DNA from: Sphingomonas sp.
GTDB taxonomy: Bacteria; Pseudomonadota; Alphaproteobacteria; Sphingomonadales; Sphingomonadaceae
Direction: 5' to 3'
Length of the DNA stretch: 64,000 bases
Assembly (NCBI GenBank): GCA_017849555.1
Contig: JAFIGU010000056.1
Span: forward strand, 1-64,000
This document shows, piece by piece, positions 1 to 8,204 of this stretch. Position 1 is the first letter of the stretch. Every line of letters starts with the position of its first letter. The position numbers were made by a program, and so were the translations under genes. Below the pieces are notes generated by a model. That model saw only the letters and a program-made list of their open reading frames with translations. It was not told where the DNA came from and did not search any database.

Positions 1-2
1 AA

Positions 3-83
3 GCGGCTCTCTCGATTGTCGCCTTCAACATCCTCCATGCAGTAAATGCCTTCGGTGTCGAGCGACTGACGCCAGCGGGGTGA
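3..83 (+). CDS. C-terminal fragment of an unidentified protein, cut by the window edge
   Basis: An open frame enters from the left edge and ends at a TGA at 81-83. The 26 visible residues (ending VERLTPAG) contain a hydrophobic stretch, AALSIVAFNILHAV, that looks protein-like. No family can be assigned from so short a tail. Because it lies just outside the ICE backbone gene for ParB, it could belong to the ICE. The frame could also be open by chance, since GC-rich DNA has few stops. Confidence 0.3.
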   Translation, partial: AALSIVAFNILHAVNAFGVERLTPAG

Positions 84-459
84 GACGCGCGTCGCGGTGC
101 TGGTGGCGGCGGATTAGACGAATGAGTTTTTGCACAGCCTGCCCCGCAACGCCCCGCGGGCGCGTCCGCGCCGATGGCTAAATCCGCCTTTGGCGGATTT
201 GGGTCTTTCGGATGCTGCGGAGATCGGGCTAGGGCATTCGCCAGCCCGATCGCATTGTTTGTAGCTCTCCCCGTCGGTGGGGTGGGCGACGCTTCCCTTT
301 AGGCCCGCCGCGCCGGGCCGCAACGCGCGGCAAGCCGCGCTTACCTCCTCTGCGTTCCGGTCCTGCGGATGCTGCCCGGCTCCGCCGGCGGGCCTGCCGG
401 TCCGCTCCTTCGCCGCCCACCCCATTCCGGGGTGAGTGCGGTTTTGAAGGAGAAGTGTG
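84..459. other. Long non-coding leader before the ParB-like gene
   Basis: No convincing gene is present. A perfect inverted repeat lies at 180-200, with arms AAATCCGCC and GGCGGATTT around a TTT loop; it could be a terminator for the upstream gene but has no T-run. An 18-bp motif at 343-360 (ACCTCCTCTGCGTTCCGG) recurs exactly at 4526-4543 in the leader of the DUF736 gene. The Shine-Dalgarno AAGGAG for the next gene is at 447-452. Confidence 0.6.
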
Positions 460-2490
460 ATGAACGCTGTTACCCAAACCGTTGCCGCCGAGCCTGTGTC
501 GGGTGTCGAGATTTTCGTGCCGCTCGCCAAGCTCAAGAAGTCTCCCAAGAATGCGCGCAAGGTGCCGCATGGGGAAGCCGCTATCGAGGCGCTGGCCGCT
601 TCGATCCAGCACAAGGGGCTGATCCAGAACCTTGTCGTTGAGCCCGAGGTCAAGGATGAGAAGCCGACCGGCTACTATCTCGTCACCGCTGGTGAGGGCC
701 GCAGGCTGGCGATGCTGCTGCGCGCCAAGCGCAAGCAGATCAAGAAATCCGAGCCGGTGCGCTGCTGGCTGGATACGCAGAACGACCCGTCCGAGATCAG
801 TCTGGACGAGAACGTGACCCGGACCCCGATGCACCCCGCAGACCAGTTCGAGCGGTTCGCGGAGCTTTCCAACGAGAAGGGTTGGGGCGCGCAGGAGATT
901 GGCGCGCGGTTCGGCGTGTCGGCTTCCGTGGTGAAGCAGCGGCTTCGCTTGGGCGCTGTCAGCCCGAAGCTGTTGCAGGTCTATCGTGAGGACGGCCTTA
1001 CGCTGGACCAGTTGATGGCCTTCGCGATCACCGAGGACCATGCCCGGCAGGACCAGGTTTTCGAGGGTCTGCATCACAACCGCGAGCCGTGGATCATCCG
1101 GCGCGACATGACCGCGAGCAATGTTCCGGCGACCGACCGGCGCGCGGTGTTCGTCGGGGCCGACGCCTATGTCGAGGCGGGCGGCACCATCATCCGCGAC
1201 CTGTTCAGCGAGGACCGGGGTGGGTTCTTCGAGGATGCGGGCCTGCTCGACATGCTCGCCGCCGAGAAGCTGCGCAAGATCGCGGGTGAGGTTCAGGCCG
1301 AGGGCTGGAAATGGGCCGAGGCGCATATCGACTACCCGCACGCCCACGGGATGCGGCGTTTCTATCCGCAGTCGGTCCCCCTGTCCGACGAGGACGAGGT
1401 GCGGTTGGAGGCGCTGTCCACCCAGCATGACGAATTGGCCGAGGGTTATTCGTCCTATGACGAGATGCCCGAGGATGTAGCCGAGAAGCTGGAGGCGATT
1501 TCCGACGAGATCGACGCCATCTCCGAGAAGCGCTACGCCTACGATGCCAACGTGATTGCGCATGGCGGTGCGTTCGTGGTGCTGCACCACGACGGCACGG
1601 TCAGGATCGAGCGCGGTTTCGTCCGGCCCGAGGACGAGGCGCTGGCCGATCCGCAGCCCGAGGACGAGGCCGAACATGCCGACCCCGAGGCCGTGGAAGA
1701 CGAGCAGGCCGGGGACGGCGACGAGGACGTGCAGGAGTTCGAGGAAGAGGACGAGGAGCCGGGCAAACCGATTTCCGACAGCCTCACCCGCGACCTGTCC
1801 GCCCACCGGACGCTGGCCTTGCGCGTGGCGCTTGGCGAGCGGCCCGATCTGGCGGTGATCGCGCTGACCCATACGCTCACGGCGCAACTGTTCTACAGCT
1901 ACGCCGAGGCCGGTTGCCTTGAGGTTCGTCCGACCGTGACGCCGCTTGGCAGCCATGCGGACGGGATCGAGGATACCCCGCTTGCCGCCAAGGCGAACGA
2001 GGCCCGCGAGGCTTGGGCCGAGCGGATGCCGCGTGACGTGGCCGACCTGTGGGGCTTCATCGTCGGGCTGGACGACGAGAAGCGGCTGGCGCTGCTGGCG
2101 CATTGCGCGTCCCGCACCGTCAATGCGCTGCGCCTGCCGTGGGACCGCAAGCCCCGGACCCTGCAAACGGCGGACAGACTGGCGAGCGCGCTGGCGCTGG
2201 ACATGGCGAAGGACTGGACGCCCACGGTGGACAGTTACCTTGGCCGCGTCACCAAGGCGCATATCGTGGAGGCCGTGACCGAAGGCGTGTCGGAGGATGC
2301 CGCCCGCCGTATCGCGGACAAGAAGAAGCCGGACATGGCGCAAGCCGCCGAGCAGCTTCTAGCCGGGACCGGCTGGCTTCCCGCCGTGCTGCGGACCCCC
2401 GAGCCGGAGGTCGAGCAGCCGTCCGAAGCGGAGGCCCCCGATACCGAAGCGCAGGACGGCGAAGCGTCCTACGCCGTCGCCGCCGAATAG
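460..2490 (+). CDS. ParB/RepB/Spo0J family DNA-binding protein of the ICE
   Basis: The 676-residue protein opens with a ParB-type nuclease/CTPase-like domain (about residues 20-120), including the segment LVTAGEGRRLAML, which matches the GERR-type box of the family. A helix-turn-helix follows at about residues 135-165 (IGARFGVSASVVKQRLRLG). The middle (about 385-435) is a very acidic linker rich in Glu and Asp. It is much longer than chromosomal ParB, as usual for ParB homologues of large ICEs and rhizobial-type plasmids. The start at 460 is preferred over GTG 457 because AAGGAG at 447-452 is then well spaced. No parA is seen nearby, so the role may be in ICE maintenance or regulation rather than classical partition; that is inference. 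Confidence 0.88.
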   Translation: MNAVTQTVAAEPVSGVEIFVPLAKLKKSPKNARKVPHGEAAIEALAASIQHKGLIQNLVVEPEVKDEKPTGYYLVTAGEGRRLAMLLRAKRKQIKKSEPVRCWLDTQNDPSEISLDENVTRTPMHPADQFERFAELSNEKGWGAQEIGARFGVSASVVKQRLRLGAVSPKLLQVYREDGLTLDQLMAFAITEDHARQDQVFEGLHHNREPWIIRRDMTASNVPATDRRAVFVGADAYVEAGGTIIRDLFSEDRGGFFEDAGLLDMLAAEKLRKIAGEVQAEGWKWAEAHIDYPHAHGMRRFYPQSVPLSDEDEVRLEALSTQHDELAEGYSSYDEMPEDVAEKLEAISDEIDAISEKRYAYDANVIAHGGAFVVLHHDGTVRIERGFVRPEDEALADPQPEDEAEHADPEAVEDEQAGDGDEDVQEFEEEDEEPGKPISDSLTRDLSAHRTLALRVALGERPDLAVIALTHTLTAQLFYSYAEAGCLEVRPTVTPLGSHADGIEDTPLAAKANEAREAWAERMPRDVADLWGFIVGLDDEKRLALLAHCASRTVNALRLPWDRKPRTLQTADRLASALALDMAKDWTPTVDSYLGRVTKAHIVEAVTEGVSEDAARRIADKKKPDMAQAAEQLLAGTGWLPAVLRTPEPEVEQPSEAEAPDTEAQDGEASYAVAAE

Positions 2491-2498
2491 CGGCATTG

Positions 2499-2533
2499 GG
2501 CCGGGGCCGCGCGAGCGGTCCCGGCCTTCTTTT
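2499..2533 (+). terminator. Intrinsic terminator after the ParB-like gene
   Basis: A 12-bp stem (2499-2510 with 2515-2526, one G-T wobble) closes a GCGA tetraloop and is followed directly by TTCTTTT. It starts 9 bases after the parB-like stop. Confidence 0.8.
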
Positions 2534-2549
2534 CGCGGGAGCCCGGATC

Positions 2550-2774
2550 ATGCGCCGCCTGTTCCGCATCATCGCGCGCCGCAACAACGAGCCCGGAACG
2601 CTGTGCTGCATCCGCTGCGGTAAACCCATCAACGACTTTTCCGAGGATCGCATCCTCGCCCACGATTATGTGCTGGACGGTTGCGCGGCCTTCGTGGTCG
2701 AGCATCGCGCCTGCGTTGGCCGCCCTCTGTTCAACGCGGCGGCTGCGCGGCGCTGGCGCGAGGCGCAGCACTGA
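2550..2774 (+). CDS. Small hypothetical protein with a CCxxC motif
   Basis: This 74-residue frame begins at ATG 2550, shortly after the terminator of the ParB-like gene. It has a basic N-terminus followed by LCCIRCGKPI, and two further cysteines (DGCAAF and HRACVG), which could form a metal site. I do not recognise the family. The spacing and protein-like composition support it as a real gene, but the start codon has only a weak upstream GCGGGAG. Confidence 0.5.
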   Translation: MRRLFRIIARRNNEPGTLCCIRCGKPINDFSEDRILAHDYVLDGCAAFVVEHRACVGRPLFNAAAARRWREAQH

Positions 2775-2833
2775 TCGGCGCTTCCGTAGGATGCCCCGCG
2801 CCGCTCGCCGGGCCACGGCCCGGCTCGCGGTTT

Positions 2834-3163
2834 TCAAGCCGGTCGAGGACCGAAGAAGATGATGGCGGCCCCGAGCAGGCAAACCGCCACGCCCGTCGTA
2901 TCCCACCTGTCCGGCCGCAAGCCTTCGACTGCCCACAGCCAGCCCAACGACGCCGCGATATAGACACCGCCATAGGCCGCATAAGCGCGTCCGGCCGCGT
3001 CGCTGTCCACCAGCGTCAGCAGCCAGGCGAATAGCGCCAGCGAGATCATGCCCGGTGCGATCCACAGCGGCGATTTGCCGAGGCGCAGCCACGCCCAGAA
3101 CGAATAACAGCCGGCGATCTCGGCAAGGGCCGCGCCGACATAGGCAAAGGGCGTGATGGTCAT
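2834..3163 (-). CDS. YnfA/UPF0060 family small membrane protein
   Basis: The 109-residue protein has the length and pattern of the YnfA family: four hydrophobic segments and conserved pieces such as [15 protein letters not shown] near the N-terminus and [16 protein letters not shown] in the middle. These are inner-membrane proteins resembling small multidrug transporters; function is not well established. ATG 3163 is chosen because AGGGAG lies just upstream and the resulting length fits the family; an upstream in-frame start would add ten atypical residues. It follows the MerR-type regulator gene on the same strand with only 7 bases between them, so the two are probably co-transcribed. Confidence 0.85.
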   Translation of the reverse strand: MTITPFAYVGAALAEIAGCYSFWAWLRLGKSPLWIAPGMISLALFAWLLTLVDSDAAGRAYAAYGGVYIAASLGWLWAVEGLRPDRWDTTGVAVCLLGAAIIFFGPRPA

Positions 3164-3170
3164 AGGCTCC

Positions 3171-3575
3171 CTATCCGTAGGTGTGCGGCGCAAGCGCCTC
3201 GATGATCCGGCAGTCCTCCACCGTGCCGCCCCAGCATGACTCGATGAGCGCGGACAGCTCCCGGCGCAACGCCGTCAGATCGGTGATCTTGCGCTCGACT
3301 TCGGTGAGATGGTCGCGGGCGAGCGCATCGACCGTCGCACAGTCCCGGCCCCGATCGTCCGAGAGCGACAGCAACGCGCGCACCTGATCGAGCGGGAAGC
3401 CGAGATCGCGCGCGCGGCGGATGAACGACAGCCGGCCCAGCTCGGCCGCGCCATAGGCGCGATAGTTGCCGCCCGTGCGCGGCGGCTTCGGCAGCAGTCC
3501 GATCCGCTCGTAGTAGCGGATCGTCTCCACTTTCGTATCCGTCGCCTTGCCCAGCTCGCCGATGGTGAGCGCCAT
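3171..3575 (-). CDS. MerR family metal-responsive regulator
   Basis: The 134-residue protein has the canonical MerR N-terminus: a winged helix-turn-helix with [15 protein letters not shown] and the NYRAYG piece, then a coiled dimerisation helix. Cysteines occur at the start of the dimerisation region (GRDCATVD) and near the C-terminus ([11 protein letters not shown]), the arrangement expected for heavy-metal sensing members such as Zn/Pb/Cd or Hg sensors. It is transcribed away from a CDF transporter, and the shared intergenic region has a textbook MerR operator, so it most likely activates that exporter in response to a metal. Which metal cannot be decided from sequence. Confidence 0.88.
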   Translation of the reverse strand: MALTIGELGKATDTKVETIRYYERIGLLPKPPRTGGNYRAYGAAELGRLSFIRRARDLGFPLDQVRALLSLSDDRGRDCATVDALARDHLTEVERKITDLTALRRELSALIESCWGGTVEDCRIIEALAPHTYG

Positions 3576-3579
3576 AGCC

Positions 3580-3610
3580 TTGACCCTGTAGTTGCTACAG
3601 GGTGCATATA
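3580..3610 (+). promoter_or_regulatory. MerR-type promoter and operator for the CDF transporter
   Basis: A -35 element TTGACC (3580-3585) and a -10-like CATATA (3605-3610) are separated by a long 19-bp spacer. Inside it is a perfect dyad: arms ACCCTGTAG (3583-3591) and CTACAGGGT (3595-3603). Overlong spacers with a central dyad are the hallmark of MerR-activated promoters. The transporter start codon lies about 34 bases downstream. Confidence 0.82.
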
Positions 3611-3643
3611 GCCGGTCACATCGAACGAATCGAGGTGACGAGC

Positions 3644-4291
3644 ATGGCAGGCGGATGCTGCGGCGGCTGCGAGACGACCCCGCCGACCAAGGACAGCGCA
3701 TGGCGGCGCGTGCTGTGGATCGCGCTCGCGATCAACGCCGGCATGTTTGCCGTCGAGATCATCGCCGGCGTCGCGGCGCACTCCGCCGCGCTCAAGGCCG
3801 ACGCGCTCGACTTTCTCGGCGATGCCGCGAACTACGCGATCAGCCTCGGCGTCGCCGGCCTGGCGCTGCAATGGCGCGCGCGGGCGGCACTGCTCAAGGG
3901 CGGATCATTGTTCCTGCTCGGCCTGTGGGTGCTGGGAAGCACGGTTTGGATGGCGCTGGCGGGAACCTTGCCGCAGGCCGAGACAATGGGCGTCATCGGC
4001 GTGCTCGCGCTTGTCGCCAACCTCATTTGCGCCGTCATGCTGTGGCGGCACCGCGAGGGCGACGCCAACCGCAGATCGGTGTGGATCTGCTCACGCAACG
4101 ACGCGATCGGCAACATCGCCGTGGTGGCGGCAGCAGCCGGCGTGTTTGGAACGGGCACGGCCTGGCCGGACATCGCGGTCGCGGTCATCCTTGCCGGGCT
4201 TGGCGTCAGCGGCGGCTGGCAAATCATCCGTCAGGCGCGCGCCGAACTGCGCGGGGTCGCGTCTGCAAGGCGGGAGCAAATCGCCGTCTGA
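3644..4291 (+). CDS. Cation diffusion facilitator (CDF) family metal exporter
   Basis: The 215-residue membrane protein begins with a Cys-rich tip (GGCCGGCE) that may bind metal, followed by about six transmembrane segments. The second segment carries the CDF signature in the form [18 protein letters not shown], and the fifth carries [11 protein letters not shown], whose polar residues form the metal site in this family. The usual long cytoplasmic C-terminal domain is absent, so it is a short CDF. ATG 3644 is preferred because it follows GAGG at 3632-3635 and lies downstream of the MerR-type promoter. Proton-coupled efflux of a divalent metal is the likely role. Confidence 0.83.
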   Translation: MAGGCCGGCETTPPTKDSAWRRVLWIALAINAGMFAVEIIAGVAAHSAALKADALDFLGDAANYAISLGVAGLALQWRARAALLKGGSLFLLGLWVLGSTVWMALAGTLPQAETMGVIGVLALVANLICAVMLWRHREGDANRRSVWICSRNDAIGNIAVVAAAAGVFGTGTAWPDIAVAVILAGLGVSGGWQIIRQARAELRGVASARREQIAV

Positions 4292-4632
4292 CTCGCCGGT
4301 TGCGCCAGGGCGTCGAGGGAGTCTCATCGCGCGCCGCTAATGGCCCTGCATATCGCGGGCGCCGTTCTTCACCGCCAATCTTCATCCCAAGTCGGGCCAC
4401 AGCCGCGGGCCTCTCCAATGGCCTGTCTGACCGAGGCCGATCGCCTTCCCGCAAGGGCGTCGTCCGGCTTTTTTCCGCCGCCTGCGGCTTTGCATCGCGA
4501 GATCAAAAAAGCCGCCCGCCGCCCAACCTCCTCTGCGTTCCGGCCGCAAGCGGTGCGGGGTCGATCGCGCCCCGGCCGACGCCGAGCCATCGAGGCCGCG
4601 ATGGGCGTGGCCGAGCAAAAGGGGTTTACGAC
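4292..4632. other. Non-coding leader before the first DUF736 gene
   Basis: No gene is supported. The stretch holds a perfect 10-bp inverted repeat with a 30-base loop (CGGCTTTTTT at 4465-4474, AAAAAAGCCG at 4505-4514). It also carries the second copy of the 18-bp leader motif (4526-4543) first seen at 343-360. Confidence 0.6.
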
Positions 4633-4932
4633 ATGGCTACGATCGGCACCTTCACCGCCAACAGCAAGGGCGAGTTCACCGGCGTCATCAAGACGCTTAC
4701 CCTCAACACCAAGGCCAGCTTCCGTCCGGTCGAGAAGGACGGCGAGAAGTCCCCTGACTTCCGCATCTGCACCGCCGACCTGGAAATCGGCGCCGCCTGG
4801 AAGAAGACCAGCCGCAAAGACCGCGACTACATCTCGGTCAAGCTGGACGACCCGAGCTTCCCGGCTCCCGTCTATGCCACGCTGTCCGAAACCGACACCG
4901 CTGGCGAATACGCCCTCATCTGGTCCCGCTGA
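4633..4932 (+). CDS. DUF736 family protein
   Basis: This 99-residue soluble protein matches the DUF736 pattern: a MATIGTFT start, a central [12 protein letters not shown] stretch, then [26 protein letters not shown] and a C-terminal ALIWSR. DUF736 genes are near-constant members of alphaproteobacterial ICEs and plasmids, but their function is unknown. A second, more divergent copy lies in the transfer operon at 11238-11573. The gene stands alone between a long leader and a strong terminator. Confidence 0.9.
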   Translation: MATIGTFTANSKGEFTGVIKTLTLNTKASFRPVEKDGEKSPDFRICTADLEIGAAWKKTSRKDRDYISVKLDDPSFPAPVYATLSETDTAGEYALIWSR

Positions 4933-4941
4933 GTGACCGAC

Positions 4942-4974
4942 GCGCCCCGCCTCACCGGCGGGGCGCCTTCTCTC
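4942..4974 (+). terminator. Intrinsic terminator after DUF736
   Basis: A perfect 10-bp GC-rich stem (4942-4951 with 4957-4966) closes a 5-base loop and is followed by the pyrimidine run CTTCTCTC. Confidence 0.78.
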
Positions 4975-5025
4975 GTGCCCAAGCCGGCCATTTCGACTTG
5001 CCGCTGTCACCATCGTCCGCTAGTA

Positions 5026-5044
5026 GTTGCGAATAATTCGCAAC
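5026..5044. promoter_or_regulatory. Perfect dyad upstream of the Cys-motif/PPOX gene pair, Fur-like
   Basis: Two 8-bp arms, GTTGCGAA and TTCGCAAC, flank TAA without a mismatch, 35 bases before the start codon. The AT-rich centre and TGCGAA half-sites resemble Fur-family boxes of alphaproteobacteria. That match is from memory, and the cognate regulator is not known. Confidence 0.5.
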
Positions 5045-5078
5045 AAGCGATGAGGGGACAGCGTAGGAAGGATCGAGC

Positions 5079-5480
5079 ATGACCCGCCATTTTTCGCCGC
5101 CCGCGCGCGAGGCAACCGCCGTCCCGGCGATGCTGTTAGATGCGGCGCGGTGCTGGCGGGAAGCGCGCGACAGCGGGAAATCGGTCCAGCCCTGCCTTGC
5201 CCAAACGCTCGACGCGCACGACTGCACCATGCTCGCGCCGGTGCTCGACAGCCTCTATCTCTTTTATGAAGCCGCGCTTGGCCGCCCGATGGCGGTCGGC
5301 AAGGCGCTGGCGCTGACCGACGACGAGCATCTGTTGCTCGGGCTGGTCGATGGCTCCAAACCGCGCCGATGCCAGAACTGCCCGAAAGGCGCGGCGAACG
5401 TGCTCGACTGCGCGCTCTGCTCGACACGGATCATGCTGGCGCTGACCCTCGGCCAGCCCGGCGTGCAGAGGCTGCAATGA
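5079..5480 (+). CDS. Hypothetical protein with a C-terminal CX2C-X9-CX2C motif
   Basis: This 133-residue protein is mostly helical in appearance. Four cysteines near the C-terminus (C98, C101, C111, C114; CQNC and CALC) could bind zinc or an iron-sulfur cluster. I do not recognise the family. Its TGA overlaps the ATG of the following PPOX-type flavoprotein (ATGA at 5477-5480), so the two are translationally coupled and probably act together. A perfect 19-bp dyad lies just upstream and may make the pair responsive to iron, but that is inference. Confidence 0.65.
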   Translation: MTRHFSPPAREATAVPAMLLDAARCWREARDSGKSVQPCLAQTLDAHDCTMLAPVLDSLYLFYEAALGRPMAVGKALALTDDEHLLLGLVDGSKPRRCQNCPKGAANVLDCALCSTRIMLALTLGQPGVQRLQ

Positions 5481-6487
5481 GCGGCGCGGCGATCACCACC
5501 GTCGCCGAGCTGGAGGGTGTGATCGGCAAGACGCCGCCGCCGATGCACCTCAAGGTCATCGACCATCTCGATGCCGGCGCGCTGCGCTGGATCTCCGCAT
5601 CGCCATTGATGTTCGCCGGATTCGGCGATGGATCGGGCGTCGGCGTCACGTTTGCTGGCAGCGCGCCGGGCTTCGCCAGCGGCGACGCGCGGGAGCTTCG
5701 CGTTCCGCTGGTGCTGCTCGACGATTCCACTCTCGCGCAGCCGGGCGCGGCGTTCGGCTCGCTGTTCCTGCTCCCCGGCATCGGCGAGACCCTGCGCGTC
5801 AACGGCCGGGTCGCGGCAGTCGATGCCGGTCATGTCCGCATCGCCGTGGACGAATGCTACGGTCATTGCGCCAAGGCGCTGATCCGCTCTGAATTCTGGG
5901 CGGCGCTGCCGGTCCCGCCACCGGACGATCCGGCCGCCTTCGTTGCCGCAAGCCGTTTCCTGGCGCTGGCGAAAATCGGCGCGGCCTTCCGCGCCGATCT
6001 CAGCCCGAAGGGCGATCCGGCCGGTTGCATGGCGCAGCTCGATGGGGACGTGCTGTGGTTCGCCGACCGGCCAGGCAACCGCCGTGTGGACAGTTTCCGC
6101 AACATCGTCGAGCAGCCGAATATCGCGCTGGCGCTGCTGATCCCCGGCGCAAACCGGATCGCCGTCGTGCGGGGGCAAGCCCGTCTCACCACCGACGCGG
6201 CCGCGCGCGATCGTTTCACGGTCAAGAACAAGACGCCGCTGCTGGCGATCGGCGTGGAGATCGAGACGCTCGACCTGCGCGATAGTCCGGCGCTGAGCCG
6301 CGCGAAACTGTGGCCGGTTCACGCGGACAGCGACATCGACCCCGCCAAGCTGTTCGTCGAGCATATCAAGCTCAACAAGGCGGGCGGCATTGGCGCCAGT
6401 CTGGCGCGCGCGACTCTTTCGGTGCCCGGCGTGACCAGCCTGCTCAAGAAGGGCTTGGACAAGGACTATCGCGACAATCTCTATTGA
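5477..6487 (+). CDS. Pyridoxamine 5'-phosphate oxidase (PPOX) family flavoprotein
   Basis: The 336-residue protein carries the FMN-binding split-barrel pattern in its second half: FLALAKIGAAFRADLSPKGDP, then LWFADRPGNRRVDSFRNI and the strand IALALLIPG followed by VRGQARL. This matches the MSMEG_1061-like FMN-dependent PPOX branch. The first half (residues 1-170) looks like a degenerate second barrel. Members bind flavin and may reduce small molecules or act in haem or siderophore metabolism; the substrate here is unknown. ATG 5477 overlaps the stop of the upstream Cys-motif gene. The C-terminus (HIKLNKAGGIGASL) is typical of this branch. Confidence 0.75.
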   Translation: MSGAAITTVAELEGVIGKTPPPMHLKVIDHLDAGALRWISASPLMFAGFGDGSGVGVTFAGSAPGFASGDARELRVPLVLLDDSTLAQPGAAFGSLFLLPGIGETLRVNGRVAAVDAGHVRIAVDECYGHCAKALIRSEFWAALPVPPPDDPAAFVAASRFLALAKIGAAFRADLSPKGDPAGCMAQLDGDVLWFADRPGNRRVDSFRNIVEQPNIALALLIPGANRIAVVRGQARLTTDAAARDRFTVKNKTPLLAIGVEIETLDLRDSPALSRAKLWPVHADSDIDPAKLFVEHIKLNKAGGIGASLARATLSVPGVTSLLKKGLDKDYRDNLY

Positions 6488-6498
6488 GCGCGGCGAAC

Positions 6499-6532
6499 TG
6501 GCGCTCCGCCCAGCGAGCCGGGCGAAGCGCCA
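6499..6532. terminator. Hairpin between convergent PPOX and HU genes
   Basis: Arms TGGCGCT-C-CGCCC (6499-6511) and GGGCG-A-AGCGCCA (6520-6532) pair with a single C-A mismatch around an 8-base loop. It lacks a clear T-run but sits exactly between two converging genes. Confidence 0.5.
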
Positions 6533-6544
6533 TCCCCCACAAAC

Positions 6545-6820
6545 TCAGCCGTTGAGCTTGTCCTTGACCGCTTTAGCCGGCGTGAACGCCAGCTTCTTCG
6601 ACGCCTTGATCTTGATCGTCTCGCCGTTCGATGGATTGCGGCCTTCGCGCGCGGGGCTGGCCTTCACCTTGAACTTCCCGAAGCCGTTGAGCGAGACTTC
6701 CTCGCCCTTGGCGGCGGCGTCACCGATCGCGGCGAACACCGCATCGACGAGCTTCTTCGCATCGGTCTTGGTGACGCCGTGGGCGGCAGCCAGTTGTTCG
6801 GCCAGGTCGCTGTTGTTCAT
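6545..6820 (-). CDS. HU family nucleoid DNA-binding protein
   Basis: The 91-residue protein is a complete HU/IHF fold. The N-terminal helices (MNNSDLAEQLAAAHGVTKTD) lead into VSLNGFGKFKVKASPAREGR and the DNA-wrapping arm with GRNPSNGETIKI, ending in KKLAFTPAKAVKDKLNG. It binds and bends DNA as a dimer. Carriage on an ICE suggests a help in recombination or in packaging incoming DNA, or a role in dampening expression of foreign DNA. It faces away from the neighbouring DUF932 gene, with a 362-bp leader between them. Confidence 0.92.
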   Translation of the reverse strand: MNNSDLAEQLAAAHGVTKTDAKKLVDAVFAAIGDAAAKGEEVSLNGFGKFKVKASPAREGRNPSNGETIKIKASKKLAFTPAKAVKDKLNG

Positions 6821-7182
6821 TATTGTCCTTCCAGGTCTTCGGTTCTTGATCCGCGCCCGGTAGGGGCCGGGATATTATTTGCGAGTCGCTCGCAGCTATC
6901 TCTAATCCAGATGGGCCGATCAAGCATCCTTGATCGTCGCGCAGGTCATAGCGCGGCCGAGGCCGCGCGGTTTCTAAGGGCCTTGCCCTCGCGCCGGACA
7001 AGGGAAGCTGTCGCCGTCCGGGCCGGTATCCCCGGCCTTCCTTCGCTTCGCTCTCGTGCAGGCCGGGTGATCCCCCTCCGGCCCGGTCGCCCTTGTCCTT
7101 TGCTACCCCAGTCTCGCCGACGGGCAGGGTTTCAGCGCGGCGCTTCGCTGCGCGAAACCCAAGCCCAAGGAAGGACAGACCC
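6821..7182. other. Non-coding stretch between HU and DUF932 genes
   Basis: No gene is supported. Two hairpins are present: GATCAAG/CTTGATC at 6918-6935 with a CATC loop, and GGGTTTC (7127-7133) with GAAACCC (7154-7160), which ends 23 bases before the DUF932 start. The second would sit in the mRNA leader and could influence DUF932 translation. Confidence 0.5.
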
Positions 7183-8028
7183 ATGAGCATCCATCACCTT
7201 GCCACCCGGTTCGGTCGCAACGCCCACCAGATCAGCGGCTATGAGGCGCTCGACAACGAGGCGCTCTATCGCCACGTTCCGTCGATCTTCGCCCGCGAGG
7301 CGCACGACAGCCGTTCGGAGCGGTATGTCTATGTCCCGACCATCGACGTCGTGGAGGGGTTGCGCCGGGAAGGATGGTTTCCGTTCTTCGCCGTGCAGTC
7401 CGTTCCCCGCGACGGCAGCCGCCACGGCCACGCCAAGCACATGCTGCGCCTTCGCCGGGATGACGGCATCGGCAAGCCCGAGGCCGCCGAGGTCATCATC
7501 GTCAACAGCCATGACGGGACCAGCGCCTATCAGATGTTCGCCGGGATGCTGCGGTTCGTCTGCACCAACAGCATGATCGCGGGCGAGCGGTTCGAGGAAG
7601 TCCGCGTGCCGCACAAGGGCAACATTCAGGACGACATCATCGAGGGCGTTTACACGGTCGCGGAGGATTTCCCGCGTCTGATCGACGCCAGCGAGACCAT
7701 GAAGGGCGTGCAGCTTTCGCAAGACGAGCAGCGCCTGCTTGGTGAGGTTAGCCTTGTCGCCCGCTATGGCGACGATGAAAGCCCGTTGCGCCCCGAGCAG
7801 ATCATCGAGCCGCGTCGGCGCGAGGATGTGGACCGCAGCCTGTGGACCACATTCAACGTCATTCAGGAGAACGTCATCCGGGGCGGCCTGCATGGCCGCA
7901 AGCGTAATGCCGAGGGCCGCATCCGCCGCAGCCAGACCCGCGCGATCAACGGCATCGACCAGAATGTGACGCTCAACCGTGCGCTCTGGACGCTGGCCGA
8001 AGGGATGCAGCGCCTCAAAGCGGCCTGA
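7183..8028 (+). CDS. DUF932 family protein
   Basis: The 281-residue protein matches DUF932: MSIHHLATRFGR at the start, an internal FFAVQSVPRDGSRHGHAKHM stretch, then MLRFVCTNSMIAG and a C-terminal part with NRALWTLAEGMQRL. The family resembles phage/plasmid LAGLIDADG-free proteins related to YqaJ-associated factors; no biochemical role is settled. It is standard in alphaproteobacterial ICEs and plasmids. ATG 7183 has AAGGAAGGA immediately upstream, whereas the longer frame from 7093 runs through a leader hairpin and lacks such a site. Confidence 0.9.
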   Translation: MSIHHLATRFGRNAHQISGYEALDNEALYRHVPSIFAREAHDSRSERYVYVPTIDVVEGLRREGWFPFFAVQSVPRDGSRHGHAKHMLRLRRDDGIGKPEAAEVIIVNSHDGTSAYQMFAGMLRFVCTNSMIAGERFEEVRVPHKGNIQDDIIEGVYTVAEDFPRLIDASETMKGVQLSQDEQRLLGEVSLVARYGDDESPLRPEQIIEPRRREDVDRSLWTTFNVIQENVIRGGLHGRKRNAEGRIRRSQTRAINGIDQNVTLNRALWTLAEGMQRLKAA

Positions 8029-8036
8029 CCATTACT

Positions 8037-8078
8037 GCCGCAGGGCCGGAGTTTCCGACCCTGCGGCTTTGCCATTTT
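8037..8078 (+). terminator. Intrinsic terminator after DUF932
   Basis: A 9-bp perfect stem (GCCGCAGGG 8037-8045 with CCCTGCGGC 8059-8067), extended inside by CGG/CCG, is followed by TTTGCCATTTT. It separates the DUF932 gene from the structured region that follows. Confidence 0.8.
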
Positions 8079-8204
8079 CGCGCCGATCCGCTGCGCTGGA
8101 TCGGCGGCGGCCGCGCGTCCCAAGGTCCGCGCGGCCGCAAGTCCGCTCGCCGGGCTGATGCCCGGCTCGCGCTGGGTAGAAAAAACGCTAGTGCTGATCT
8201 AAGA

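Noticed and set aside
229..2343. A 704-residue open frame antisense to the ParB-like gene
   Set aside because: It mirrors the codon bias of the real gene on the other strand, has no family resemblance and no ribosome site. Long antisense frames are usual in GC-rich coding DNA.
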